From AP-15 sp963716115 (GTDB lineage Bacteria; Pseudomonadota; Alphaproteobacteria; ATCC43930; CGMCC-115725), in the NCBI GenBank assembly GCA_963716115.1, contig CAVQSZ010000019.1:12496-76495 (forward strand): a stretch of DNA of 64,000 nt, read 5' to 3'. The notes under the pieces are model-generated. The model was not told the origin of the DNA. It searched no databases and worked only from the letters and a program-made list of their open reading frames with translations. Below are positions 42,408-57,081 of this stretch, piece by piece. Every line of letters begins with the position of its first letter. Within the stretch, counting starts at the first letter, position 1. Position numbers and translations under genes: made by a program.

Positions 42408-42785
42408 TCAGTAGTTCGAAATCTCGACCAGATTCTGGTCGGGGTCGCGGATGTAGACCGACTGGATCGTGCCGACCGCGCCGGCGCGCGGCCCCGGCCC
42501 GGCGACGATCGGCGCCCCGCATTCTTGGAGATGCGCCGTCACTTCGGCGAGCGGCGTCGCGGTGATGAAGCACAGATCGCCCGAGCCCGGCGTCGGCTTG
42601 TCGGCGACAAGCCCGGGGATTTCGTCGACCGGGTGCAGGTTGATCTTCTGCCGGCCGAAGCGCAGCGCCGTGCGCCCCTCGCCGAAATGCACGACCTCCA
42701 TGCCCAAGACGCGCGTGTAGAACTCGCAGGTGCGGGCGATGTCGGCGACGGTCAGCACCAGATGATCGAGGCGTTCAATCTTCAT
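42408..42785 (-). CDS. VOC-family (glyoxalase/bleomycin-resistance-like) protein
   Basis: One-domain VOC protein of 125 residues. It opens with ERLDHLVLTVADIARTCEFYTRVLGMEVVHF (metal His in LDHLVL), then LRFGRQKINLHP with the second His, and closes with SVYIRDPDQNLVEISNY with the Glu ligand. The set of ligands fits a metal-dependent lyase, dioxygenase or resistance protein; the substrate is unknown. Divergent from the SDR gene. Confidence 0.9.
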   Translation of the reverse strand: MKIERLDHLVLTVADIARTCEFYTRVLGMEVVHFGEGRTALRFGRQKINLHPVDEIPGLVADKPTPGSGDLCFITATPLAEVTAHLQECGAPIVAGPGPRAGAVGTIQSVYIRDPDQNLVEISNY

Positions 42786-42851
42786 GCTGTCACTCCTCCT
42801 CGCGGCTGCTGCGATGTGGCATCCTAGCGCAAATCGCGGAGGACCGGCAGG

Positions 42852-43647
42852 ATGAACCGTCTCGACGGCAAGGTGGCGCTGATTTCGGGTGCGGCGCGCG
42901 GCATCGGCGCCGCGACCGCGCGGCTGATGGCCGAGGCCGGCGCGCAGGTGGCGATCGGCGATCTGCTCGACGAGCGCGGGCGGGAGACCGCTTCCGCAGA
43001 TCGGCGGCGGCGCGCTCTACCAGCATCTCGACGTGACCCGCGAGGAGGATTGGGCGGCGGCCGTCGCGGCGACGGTCGCGCGCTTCGGCGGGCTCGACAT
43101 CCTGGTCAACAATGCCGGGCTCTTTCTCGGCAAGGGCATCGAGGAGGCGAGCCTCGAGGAATGGCATCGGCTCTGCGCGGTCAACCTGACCGGCGTCTTT
43201 CTCGGCACCAGGCTGGCGCTCCCGGCCCTGCGCGAGCGGGCGCGGCAGAGCCCGCAAGGCAGCGCCATCGTCAACCTCGCCTCGGTCGCCGGCCTCGTCG
43301 GCTCGCAGCTCGACCCGCTCTATTCGATGACCAAGGGCGGGGTGACGCTCTTCACCAAATCGGCGGCGCTCGAATTCGCCCGCAAGGGGTATCGGGTGCG
43401 GGTCAACTCGATCCATCCCGGCGTGATAGAGACCGATATGGGCGACCAGACTTTTGTCAGCCGCGCCCGCAACCAGGGCTCGAACGACGTGGCGGCGGCG
43501 CGGGCGACGGCAGCGGCGAACCATCCGATCGGCCGGCTCGGCACGACGGAGGACATCGCCAACGGGATCGTCTTTCTCGCCTCCGACGATGCCGGCTTCA
43601 TGACCGGGGCCGGGCTCGTCGTCGACGGCGGGCTGACCGCGCAGTAG
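42852..43647 (+). CDS. SDR-family NAD(P)-dependent oxidoreductase (one frameshift)
   Basis: Classical short-chain dehydrogenase, about 265 residues when repaired. The ATG at 42852 starts NRLDGKVALISGAARGIGAATARLMAEAG with the TGxxxGIG-type dinucleotide motif. The frame breaks near 42990-42996, and the rest (ALYQHLDVTREEDW onward) is in the next frame. It has LDILVNNAGLFLG (NNAG), the active-site YSMTKGG (Tyr-x-x-x-Lys) preceded by NLASVAG, RVNSIHPGVIETDM and a C-terminal FMTGAGLVVDGG. It interconverts an alcohol and a ketone; the substrate is unknown. The DUF1223 gene converges on it from the right with only 2 bases between stops. Confidence 0.9.
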
Positions 43648-43649
43648 GG

Positions 43650-44351
43650 TCAGCGCGGCGCCGCGTCGGCGACGGCGGCGCCGACGATGTGGCCGTCCGC
43701 CGCCTGCACCAGCACGGCGATCCGGTCGGATTGCCGGCGGAGCGGCGCCTCGATCTCGACGGGCTTGCCGTCGAAACGCCCGACCTCGTCGATCGAGCGC
43801 ACGACATCGACGTGGGAGAGGGTGCGCCCGCTGTTCTCGCCGCCCTTGACCGCGCTCGCCTGGCGGCGGTCGAAGCCGACCAGCAGCACCGAGCCCGCGG
43901 CGGGGCCGGCGCCCAGCGTGATCCGCGCCCGGCCGTGGTCGAGAACGAGCGCCACCGGCGCGTCGCCGCCTTTGCGCCGGGCGGCGGCGAGCGCGCCCTC
44001 GACCGCGGCGCGGTCCGACCCGATCGCCTCGCGGCGGCCGTCGACGACGATCTGCGGCGTGTAGACGGCGCCGAGGTGAAGCAGGTCGGCGTAGCGCTCC
44101 TGACGCTCGGTCGCCTGATGGCTGGAGAACGGGTCCTTCCACCCGAGCCGGTCCCAGTAATCGACATGAAACGACAGCGCCAGCACATCGGGCCGGCGCG
44201 CCAGCTCGGCCAATAGCGCATCGGCCGGCGGGCAGGACGAGCAGCCCTCCGAGGTAAACAGCTCGACCACCACCGGGCGCTCGTCCGCCTGCGCCTGCGT
44301 CGCGCCGAGCCACGCGAGGATCAAAACCACGATCGCGATTGCTTTATTCAT
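43650..44351 (-). CDS. DUF1223 protein (secreted thioredoxin-like)
   Basis: The protein has 233 residues. A signal peptide (KAIAIVVLILAWLGATQA) is followed by VVVELFTSEGCSSCPPADALL, the DUF1223 hallmark with a CxxC pair at a thioredoxin-like first strand. Then come LALSFHVDYWDRLGWKDPFS and YTPQIVVDGR near residue 110. The ATG at 44351 lies directly against GGAGG, so the real start may be an in-frame GTG a few codons upstream. A redox or chaperone role in the periplasm is likely but not proven for the family. Confidence 0.88.
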   Translation of the reverse strand: MNKAIAIVVLILAWLGATQAQADERPVVVELFTSEGCSSCPPADALLAELARRPDVLALSFHVDYWDRLGWKDPFSSHQATERQERYADLLHLGAVYTPQIVVDGRREAIGSDRAAVEGALAAARRKGGDAPVALVLDHGRARITLGAGPAAGSVLLVGFDRRQASAVKGGENSGRTLSHVDVVRSIDEVGRFDGKPVEIEAPLRRQSDRIAVLVQAADGHIVGAAVADAAPR

Positions 44352-44567
44352 CCTCCAGCCTACCGCGGCAGCGAGGCGGCGGGGATCAACACAGCGTGAG
44401 CGCCCGAACCCGGAATCTCGTCTCACACGGTGCGGGGCGCCCCCCCTCATAAGGTGACATCGCGCACCGGGGAAAGAACGCTCTCGCGCTCGAATTCGAG
44501 ATCACTTAACGGCGATTGCGACAATTATGCTCGGATGCTCGATCAAGCCGCCGGCGCCAAGCCGACG

Positions 44568-47273
<2,706 letters not shown>

Positions 47274-47329
47274 CGCCTGAGCCCTCCCTCGAACGGCAGG
47301 CTAGAGCAATTTCCGATCGGGTGGCACCC

Positions 47330-47422
47330 CCCTCACCCAGCTCCGGGTAAGCCTCGGCTTCGCCTCGCCAACCCTTCTCAACCCTCTCCCCCCTCGAGGG
47401 GGGAGAGGGCAGGGTGAGGGGG
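47330..47422. repeat. GC-rich palindromic repeat
   Basis: CCCCCCTCACCC...CTCTCCCCCCTCGAGGGGGGAGAG...GGGTGAGGGGGG folds on itself, with CTCCCCCCTCGAGGGGGGAG as a perfect inner palindrome. Same class as 6762, 9801, 10217 and 63220. It fills the gap between the glycosidase and the GrdB-like gene. Confidence 0.8.
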
Positions 47423-47489
47423 GCTGCTCGTACCGATGCCATCCGGTCGAATACCGCACCATTACGCCCGACGCTCGACGGCCAGCAGC

Positions 47490-48671
47490 TCAGCCCGACA
47501 TCATCAGCACCCGTGCGGCGGGGACCAGGAAATTGCCCGCGATCAATTTGAGCCGCTCGTCCGCGGCGTCGAAATTGGCCCGGCGCAGGGCGACGATCGC
47601 CTTGCCGGCGGCGGTCTGGTTCCAGAACCAGTCGCCGAGCTGGCGGCTCGACGGCCTCGCCCGGCCGGCGATCGCGGCTTCGAGGCAATAGGCCTTCAGG
47701 TCGTCGACCGCAAAGCGCAGGGTCAGCGGGGCCGACATCTCGGCGTTCGGGCTCGCCGGCGCCTCGCCGCGCAGCCAGGCTGCGACATAGCGCCCGACAT
47801 CGGCGATCGGCATGCCACTGAGCCCGAATGTGGTGCGCGCGCGCTCGGCGACCGACCGCTCGTAGGCCGCCGCCAGCTGCGCGATCTCGTCCTCCAGCCC
47901 CGCCGCCTCGCCGATTGGCGGACGCCACCGGGGGTCGGGCCGTTCCCGCGGGTCGTCCTCGGGGAAATCGGCGAGCACGACCGGGCCCGTCTTCAACTCC
48001 AACAGCCGCAGCGCGGCCAGGATCACCTTCTTCTGAAACGGCGGGTCGCCGGGCGGGCCAAACGGCCGGCCGAGCTCGAACGGGACCCACAACGCGCGCG
48101 GCGGCCGGGTGTTCTCGGCCTGCGGCCGGATCAGGCCGATCGCGACCGTGGCGACGCCTTCTTCCTCGAGATAATGCCCCAGCGCGCTCACGGCGCGCGT
48201 GCAGAGCGGTCAAACCGGCGAGAGCAGGACGGCGTCGACATTGTCGCGTTTCAGACGAAGGGCGACCTCGCGGGCGTAGCCTTCCATCTGCACCGGGTCG
48301 GTGGCCCCCATAAACGAGTAATGGGTCGCCGCGACCGAGCCGATCGCGCCCTCTTGCGCCAGCTCGTTGAGCCGGTCGAGCGGGAAGACGACGTTCCAAT
48401 CCTCCTGAAAGCCGGTGCGGTCGTAATTGATCGAGATGTGGCTCATCAAGAGCCGGTCGGGCCGGGTCTGCGACGGGATCGCGCGAAAATCGGCGTCGCG
48501 CCCGCGAAACGGCGTCTCGCCGCGGACGACGAGCCCCGCCGACGACACGATCGCGACCCGCCGTTCCGACAATGGCGGTCCATTAACCCACGGCGTCGTC
48601 GCGAATTGCGGGCATTCGAGCTCGGCCAGGCGCTTTGCCATAGCCGGCGGCAGGTCGGTCAGCCTTGTCAC
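47490..48671 (-). CDS. GrdB/PrdB-family reductase-like protein with in-frame UGA (candidate selenoprotein)
   Basis: Glycine/sarcosine/betaine/proline reductase selenoprotein B family. The GTG at 48671 follows AAGGAG by 6 bases. The first part (TRLTDLPPAM, VAIVSSAGLVVRG, ISINYDRTGFQEDWNVVFPLDRL, YSFMGATDP, NVDAVLLSPV) ends at a TGA at 48210-48212. The same frame continues at once with PLCTRAVSALGHYLEEEGVATVAI and GPPGDPPFQKKVILAALRLLE. The TGA aligns with the Sec of the U-x-x-C motif in GrdB and PrdB, so Sec insertion gives one protein of 393 residues with UPLC as the redox centre. It starts 21 bases after the TetR stop. Substrate unknown. Without Sec insertion only a 153-residue truncation is made. 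Confidence 0.8.
48182..48198 (-). promoter_or_regulatory. Candidate bacterial SECIS hairpin after the UGA
   Basis: On the coding strand a GCGCGC/GCGCGC stem of 6 bp closes a CGTGA loop. The loop starts 17 bases after the UGA and has G as its second base. That fits the general bacterial SECIS rules as I recall them (loop 16-37 bases from UGA, a G among the first two loop bases). GC-rich coding sequence makes chance hairpins common. Confidence 0.45.
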
Positions 48672-48691
48672 ATGCGGCTCCTTTTTTGTGT

Positions 48692-49279
48692 TCAAGGATA
48701 ATCGAGGAGGGCGAGGGCAGGGCGCACCGCCCCTTCGAGGAGATCGCGGCGCGGGCTCGAGCGGGCCAGCACCCGCACCCCCAAAGTCACCGCCAGCAGC
48801 GCGCGGGCGAGGTCCGCCGGGTCGCGGTCGGGAGGCGCCTCGCCCGAGGCCTGCGCGCTCGTGACGGCGCGGCGGAAGAACGCCTCGATCTCGCCGAGCC
48901 GCGCGGCGATCTCCGTCGCCATCTCTGCATCGTGCGGGGCGATCTCCAGCGCCGAATTGACCAGCAGGCAGCCGCGGCGGTCGCGGTCGTCGAGCGAGCG
49001 CTCGACAATCTCGCCGAGAAAGGCGCGGATCGCCGCCTTGGGCGGCAAGCTCAATTCGAGCCGCGCGATGCGCTCGCGGGTCGAGCGCTCGCAGTAGCGT
49101 TCGAGGGCGCGGCGAAACAGCGCGCGCTTGTCGCCGAAGGCGTTGTAGAGGCTCGTGCCGGCGATCCCCATTCGCGCCGCCAGCTCGCGCACCGAGGTCG
49201 CCTCGAAGCCGTCGGCCCAGAAGCAGTCGGTCGCGGCGTCGAGCGCCCTTTCTTCGTCGAACTCCCTCGGCCTCGCCAT
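48692..49279 (-). CDS. TetR-family transcriptional regulator
   Basis: The protein has 195 residues. The N-terminal helix-turn-helix is textbook TetR: REFDEERALDAATDCFWADGFEATSVRELAARMGIAGTSLYNAFGDKRALFRRAL. A ligand-binding all-helical domain follows, with GCLLVNSALEIAPHD near residue 100, as in the AcrR/NemR-like branch with the C-terminal TetR_C_16 type. Its stop is 21 bases from the GrdB-like start on the same strand, so it probably controls that gene and itself. No operator could be identified with confidence. Confidence 0.93.
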   Translation of the reverse strand: MARPREFDEERALDAATDCFWADGFEATSVRELAARMGIAGTSLYNAFGDKRALFRRALERYCERSTRERIARLELSLPPKAAIRAFLGEIVERSLDDRDRRGCLLVNSALEIAPHDAEMATEIAARLGEIEAFFRRAVTSAQASGEAPPDRDPADLARALLAVTLGVRVLARSSPRRDLLEGAVRPALALLDYP

Positions 49280-49357
49280 CCGATCCCGGCCCCGGTCTGC
49301 CCTCGGGGTCGGGTTATGCCTCGGATTTGGAGCGATCGCTACAAAATAGGATCTCGC

Positions 49358-49690
49358 TCAATCGAACAGCGTCGCGAGCTTCGCCAACACCTCGTCGATA
49401 ACCGTTGTCGGCACGGCTTCGAGCTTTCGCGCCCCGCGCGCGGCAAGGTCGAGCGCACGCGGCTGATCGCAGCGGACAACGCCCGTCGTTCGCGTGCCCG
49501 CACCGGCGAGCGGCACGGCGAAACCGGCGGTGCGGGCGAAGCTGCCGCCGCTGGTGATCGGCAGCACGATCGGCACTCTCGTCAGCCGGTTGAAAGCATT
49601 CGGCGATACGACCAGCACGGGGCGGCGTCCCCGTTGCTCATGACCCTCGGTCGGATCGAGCGAGACGAGGTAGATGTCTCCGCGCTCCAT
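49358..49690 (-). CDS. MazF/PemK-type mRNA interferase toxin
   Basis: The protein has 110 residues. It opens MERGDIYLVSLDPTEGHEQRGRRPVLVVSPNAFN, the MazF barrel signature with the catalytic Arg region, followed by PIVLPITSGG and GVVRCDQPRALDLAARGARKLE. It should cut mRNA at a short sequence when not held by its antitoxin. Its ATG overlaps by one base (TAATG) the repaired stop of the antitoxin gene, the usual coupling in such pairs. The antitoxin is damaged in this sequence. Confidence 0.92.
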   Translation of the reverse strand: MERGDIYLVSLDPTEGHEQRGRRPVLVVSPNAFNRLTRVPIVLPITSGGSFARTAGFAVPLAGAGTRTTGVVRCDQPRALDLAARGARKLEAVPTTVIDEVLAKLATLFD

Positions 49691-49837
49691 TACAGGAGTT
49701 CACGGCCGACCGGCCCGGCGTCGAGCCACTCGCGATCCTCCGCGGTCGGCTCGGCCGAAGGCGTCGCATTGGGCCAGCAGCTCGTCGAGCGTGTAGCGAG
49801 GGCGCGGCTGCGGCTCCACGGTCGGGGGCTCGGTCAT
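49690..49837 (-). pseudogene. MazF-partner antitoxin, C-terminal half (frameshifted)
   Basis: The frame TVEPQPRPRYTLDELLAQCDA is the standard toxin-binding tail of AbrB/MazE-type antitoxins. After it one extra base (about 49754-49761) breaks the frame. Repaired, it ends AEPTAEDREWLDAGPVGRELL with a stop overlapping the toxin start. The DNA-binding N-terminal half is missing from this strand; a matching AbrB-like segment is on the opposite strand at 49818-49907. Confidence 0.75.
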
Positions 49838-49907
49838 GCTGGCCGTTCCGCCGACGGTTCTCGACATGCTGGGCCTGCGGGCAGGCGCGACGGTCGGCTT
49901 GGTTGTA
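49818..49907 (+). pseudogene. AbrB-like antitoxin N-terminal segment, inverted relative to its C-terminal half
   Basis: Read on the plus strand this gives TVGGSVMLAVPP, then TVLDMLGLRAGATVGLVV, the SpoVT/AbrB DNA-binding strand-turn-strand of ChpS/MazE-like antitoxins. It lies next to, and opposite to, the C-terminal half. It has no start codon or ribosome site in this orientation. It looks like a small inversion or an assembly error. Confidence 0.6.
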
Positions 49908-49929
49908 GGGTCAGGGTGGGGGCCTGCCG

Positions 49930-50779
49930 TCAGTAGCTCGGCCTGGTCGGAAACGGCGTCAGCTGAAGCTCGTGCGTCCAGCACGACCGGTCCTGGGTGT
50001 GCAGGTACCAGTACGCCTCGGCGATCTTGACCGGATTGATCACCAAATCGGGGCGGTTCTGGTTGCGCGGCAGCGCGCGGCTGCCGGGCGAGTCGATCGA
50101 GCCGTCGATCACGATGTTGGCGACGTGCACGCCGTGCTCGGAATATTCCTCGGTCAATACCTGCGCCAGGGTGCGCATCATCACGCGAGGGTAGTAGAGC
50201 GACTGTCCGGTCATGCGCTTCTTGCCGCGCAGCGAGCTCGAATTGTTGGAAAAGAAGAAGGACCCGGCGCCCTTCCTGCGCATCGCCGGCAGCACTTCCT
50301 TGGCGACCAGAAACGGCCCGCGGCAGGCGATGTGCTGGGTCGTGTCGAACATCTCGACCGGAATGTATTCGAGCAGCTCCTTCTCGGGCGGCAGGTCGCG
50401 GCCTTCGAGGTAGCCGGCGTTGTAGATCAGCACGTCCGGGTCGCCCGCCTCCCGGCGGATCGCGGCGAAGGCCGATGCGATCGAATCCTGCGAGACCAGA
50501 TCGAGCTCGACGGTCATGCATTCGCCGCCCTGCTCGCGGATCGCCGCCTGCCAGCGCGGCGGCGTTGGCCTCGGTGCGCGTCGTCAGGACGGTGAAGAAA
50601 CCCTCCTGCGCGAATTTCTGCGCGACCGCGCCCCCCACACCCCAGCGCACGCCGACCTGCACCTCGCTGTCGTCCACCGCATGGCCGTGCGCCAGCAACG
50701 TGTTGCGGCCGTCTGACTGCCACTTCGAGGTGGCGCCGATCACCACAGCCACCTGCTTGCCCTTCGTGTTGGTTTTCAT
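49930..50779 (-). CDS. SDR-family oxidoreductase (one frameshift)
   Basis: Short-chain-dehydrogenase-like protein, about 283 residues when repaired. From the ATG at 50779: NTKGKQVAVVIGATSKWQSDGRN, a long polar insertion (residues 28-45), then GVGGAVAQKFAQEGFFTVLTTRTEANAAAL. The break is near 50545-50556 (one extra base), continuing QAAIREQGGECMTVELDLVSQDSI. DVLIYNAGYLEGRDLPPEK replaces the usual NNAG; the Tyr/Lys site is altered (SLYYPRVMMRTLAQVL), with no clear Tyr-x-x-x-Lys. It ends with HIQDR-type TQDRSCWTHELQLTPF. It may be a divergent or non-catalytic SDR. Confidence 0.8.
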
Positions 50780-50810
50780 TTCGGAATTTTCCCTTATTGC
50801 GTCGTGAGCT

Positions 50811-50885
50811 TGTAGGGCGGATGAGCAAAGCGTAATCCGCCATCGGCATTAGCGGAAGGCACTGCGCTTTTCCAACCTACGCATG
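50811..50885. repeat. Interspersed repeat (TGTAGGGCGGATGAGC ... CCAACCTACGC)
   Basis: A common gamma/alphaproteobacterial intergenic element (GTAGGGCGGAT...AAAGCGTAATCCGCC) with short pairing arms. It lies just upstream of the SDR gene start, in the gap to the amidohydrolase. Confidence 0.7.
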
Positions 50886-50976
50886 CTCTGATATTGTCAT
50901 GAAACCCGATCCCGGCCCACGGGTCTGGCCTGCGGGGCTGCACTCGCTCCGCTCGGCATTCTGGCCGCGATCGAGA

Positions 50977-51804
50977 TCACGCCGCGCGGTCCCAGCCCCA
51001 CCACGCGGAGAGCGCCTCGCCCATGACGAGATCGAGATCGCGGCCCTCGAGCCACGGCAATTCCTCGGTGAACATCGTCACGCATTGGCGCCACGAGCAC
51101 GGCATCTTGGTGATGTCGGTGCCCCAGAACATGCGCTGCGGACCGAAGGCGTCGTAGACCTGCCGCAAATAGGGGTGCAGCGCCGGAAACGGGTAGGCCT
51201 CGCTCGAATAGTGCGGCACGCCGGTCGCCTTGACCGCGACATTGGGCAATTTCGCCAACGCCAGCAATTCCGGCATGTGGGTCATCGCCGCGGCGTCCTT
51301 CAGCGTCGAGGTGCCGCCTCTGCCGCCCAGATGGTCGATCGTCAGGCGCAGTCCGGGGTGGCGCTCGGCGATCCGGCCGATTTCGGTCAGCAAATCCGTC
51401 GCCAGCATCGCGATCGGCACGCCGGCCTTTTCGGCCTCCGCCCACAGCCAGTCGAGCGTGCCGTCGTGCAGCCACCGTCGCGCCGGATCGGCGAGGAACC
51501 CGTAGCGCAGCCCGAGCATGCCCGGCTGCTCTCTCCAGCGTGCGATGCGGGCGCGGGATTCCGGCCGGTCGAGCGGCACGGCGCCCATGATCGCGAACCG
51601 GCCGGGGTATTTCCTGACCGCCGCGAACGCCATCTCGGTCGAGCCCGGATCCCAGCCCGGCGGATGAATGATTGCGGCGTCGACCCCGGCTTCATCCATC
51701 AGGCCGATCGCCTCCTCGGGGGTAAAGGCGGTCACCTGCCGATGCGACAGGTTGCTCGGCAGGCCCGATCCCCAGAGGTGGATTTGGGCGTCGACGATCT
51801 GCAT
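50977..51804 (-). CDS. Amidohydrolase_2 family hydrolase
   Basis: TIM-barrel enzyme of 275 residues. It opens QIVDAQIHLWGS (metal motif), then GVDAAIIHPPGWDPGSTEMA and GLRYGF near residue 100. LRLTIDHLGGRGG near residue 155 carries the His ligand, and MFWGTDITKMPCSWRQCV near residue 230 the closing Asp. It resembles dicarboxylate lactonase and dihydroxybenzoate-decarboxylase-like enzymes. Downstream of the acyl-CoA-dehydrogenase-like gene on the same strand (30 bases), so the pair may act in sequence on an aromatic or lactone intermediate. Confidence 0.88.
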   Translation of the reverse strand: MQIVDAQIHLWGSGLPSNLSHRQVTAFTPEEAIGLMDEAGVDAAIIHPPGWDPGSTEMAFAAVRKYPGRFAIMGAVPLDRPESRARIARWREQPGMLGLRYGFLADPARRWLHDGTLDWLWAEAEKAGVPIAMLATDLLTEIGRIAERHPGLRLTIDHLGGRGGTSTLKDAAAMTHMPELLALAKLPNVAVKATGVPHYSSEAYPFPALHPYLRQVYDAFGPQRMFWGTDITKMPCSWRQCVTMFTEELPWLEGRDLDLVMGEALSAWWGWDRAA

Positions 51805-51834
51805 CGCATATTTTCCCTTCGTGGTGGGGCCGGC

Positions 51835-53037
51835 TCAGCCCTGCTCGCCGGCGAGCAGCATACGGCCGTAAGGGGCCATCGCCGCCTGCCGGCTCGCGGC
51901 GTGGTGGGTCAGGATGGTCATCACGTCGCGCCGGATCGCGCCCAGCGGATCGCTGTCGTAGACCCAGCGGGCGCCGTCCAGCTCGCACAGGCGGTCGAGC
52001 GCCCAGCCGATCTGGTGCTGGGCAAAGACCATGTCGCGGCGGGCGCGCAACGCCTCGGCCTCGGTGATCCGGCGGCCCGAGCTGACCGCCGCGGTGCTGG
52101 CTTCGCGCCCCGTATGCAGCAGCATCGTCGCCACGTCGATCGCGGCGGCGGCCTCGCCGATCGCCATCTGCACGACCTCGGACTCGGCCACCCTCGTCAC
52201 CCCGCGCGACACCCGGCCGGCCAGTGCTGTGCAGGCGATGTCGAGGGCGCGGCGGCCGAGCGCGATCGCGACCGGCGGCAGCGAATAGGACACCAGAAAC
52301 CCGCGCGGCGCGCGCAATACCGGGTAGTCGGGGTGGACCAGCGCGCCCGGCGGCGTGCCGGCGAAGAGGTCGCTGACCATCACGCGCGGTGCTCGGGCAC
52401 GAACACGTCGTCGCAGCACCAGCGACTTGCTGCCGGTGCCGGCGAGGCCCAGCGCCTGCCAGTCGTCGACGATCTCGATTTCGGCGAGCGGCGCCAGCAG
52501 GTAGGCGATGCGGCGCGGGTCGCCGACCTCGCCGAGAAAGGCGCCGAGGATCGCCCATTGCGCATGATCGCAGCCGCTGGAGAACGGATACCGTCCGCTG
52601 AGCCGCCAGCCGGCGGCGACCCGCGTGGCGGCGGCGCGCGGCGCCAGCGAGGATGCCGCGACCGCCTCGGGATCGTCGCCCCAGACATCGATCTGCGCCT
52701 GCTCGGGATATTGGGCGATGATCCATTGATGCTCGGCCAGCACCGCATAGACCCAGGCCGACGACGCGCAGCCCCAGGTCAGCTCCTCGACGATCCGCGA
52801 GAACAGGCTGAACCGCCCCTGCATGCCGCCGAACCGGCGCGGCTGCAGGATGCGCAGGATGCCGGCCGCACGGTACTCGGCGATGGTCTGCGCCGGCAGC
52901 CGCCGCGCCGCGACGGCCTCGGGCGCGCGTTCGGCGAGGCGCGGGATCAGCCGCCGCGCCCGGTCCAAGGTCGCGCGCTCATCAGCCGGCAGCGCGCTGT
53001 CGTCGCCGGAGAGAGAATTCGCGCCGAAGCCCGTCAT
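51835..53037 (-). CDS. Acyl-CoA-dehydrogenase-like flavin monooxygenase (HsaA/HpaB-C type)
   Basis: The protein has 400 residues. The ACAD fold is clear: RRLIPRLAERAPEAVAARRLP, ILQPRRFGGMQGRFSLFSRIVEELTWGCASSAWVYA near residue 65, RVAAGWRLSGRYPFSSGCDHAQWAILGA near residue 140, and a C-terminal helical bundle. The pattern GCxSSAW and absence of the acyl-CoA catalytic Glu suggest a two-component flavin monooxygenase or related group D enzyme. A segment near 52389-52423 (LVLRRRVRARAPRVMV) is out of frame: the adjacent frame gives the expected CDDVFVPEHR, so two opposite indels flank it. The upstream gap holds a 17-base tandem repeat. Confidence 0.85.
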   Translation of the reverse strand: MTGFGANSLSGDDSALPADERATLDRARRLIPRLAERAPEAVAARRLPAQTIAEYRAAGILRILQPRRFGGMQGRFSLFSRIVEELTWGCASSAWVYAVLAEHQWIIAQYPEQAQIDVWGDDPEAVAASSLAPRAAATRVAAGWRLSGRYPFSSGCDHAQWAILGAFLGEVGDPRRIAYLLAPLAEIEIVDDWQALGLAGTGSKSLVLRRRVRARAPRVMVSDLFAGTPPGALVHPDYPVLRAPRGFLVSYSLPPVAIALGRRALDIACTALAGRVSRGVTRVAESEVVQMAIGEAAAAIDVATMLLHTGREASTAAVSSGRRITEAEALRARRDMVFAQHQIGWALDRLCELDGARWVYDSDPLGAIRRDVMTILTHHAASRQAAMAPYGRMLLAGEQG

Positions 53038-53039
53038 GC

Positions 53040-53107
53040 GCCAGTCATCGGCATGCGCCAGTCATCGGCATGCGTCGGTCATCGGCATTCGTCGGTCATC
53101 GGATCGA
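53040..53107. repeat. 17-bp tandem repeat, four copies
   Basis: Units start at 53040, 53057, 53074 and 53091: GCCAGTCATCGGCATGC twice, then GTCGGTCATCGGCATTC, then GTCGGTCATCGGATCGA. The array lies immediately upstream of the acyl-CoA-dehydrogenase-like gene, and between it and the dnaE 3' end. Confidence 0.9.
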
Positions 53108-53234
53108 TGTCCCCGGCCCTGTCCCTGGTCCAGCCGAGGGAAAGCCTGCCCCGCCGGCGGCCGCGGAGCAAGGGGCTGCAACCGCGGCCGCCGCAAGGCG
53201 CGGCGCGCTCTCCCGCAAAGTCGCGCGCGATCCC

Positions 53235-56710
<3,476 letters not shown>

Positions 56711-57081
56711 GCCGGCAACATGGCACGCGCGGCGCCACAAATCAGCCGCGCGCTGCAAACTGTGGAGCCGTCGGGGGTTTTTTCCGCCTTCTGCTTATCG
56801 CCGCTGACATGCGATTCGGTCGGAAGCCGCGTCTCAACACGCCTTCGGCTGCGCCGGGGATACCGCCGACGGCGAGCTCGCCGCCGTTGCTGAAGGATCA
56901 GGCTCAGCCGGGGAGCTGCCCTTGGTCCCGGTCGTCTTCAGATTGTTGACCTGCGCCTTGCAATTGATCGCTTTCTGAGCGCCGGATACCTGCTGCATCG
57001 ACACCAGCGCGTGGGGAATCGTTCCCGCCCAGTAGTAAGTAAGCAAGTCAACGGCGGCCTCATGCATCGAATACGGCGTGA
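56711..57081. other. Gap between dnaE and the thiolase remnant
   Basis: No gene is recognised. A 77-codon minus-strand frame (56834-57067) gives a low-complexity Ser/Pro/Ala tail with no homology known to me; it could be a remnant. The stretch is less GC-rich than the surrounding genes. Confidence 0.45.

Noticed and set aside
53040..53107. Possible CRISPR-like array
   Set aside because: Units are directly adjacent with no spacers and no cas genes are near; it is a simple tandem repeat.
56834..57067. 77-codon minus-strand ORF between dnaE and the thiolase remnant
   Set aside because: Low-complexity tail, no recognisable domain or ribosome site; not enough to call a gene.
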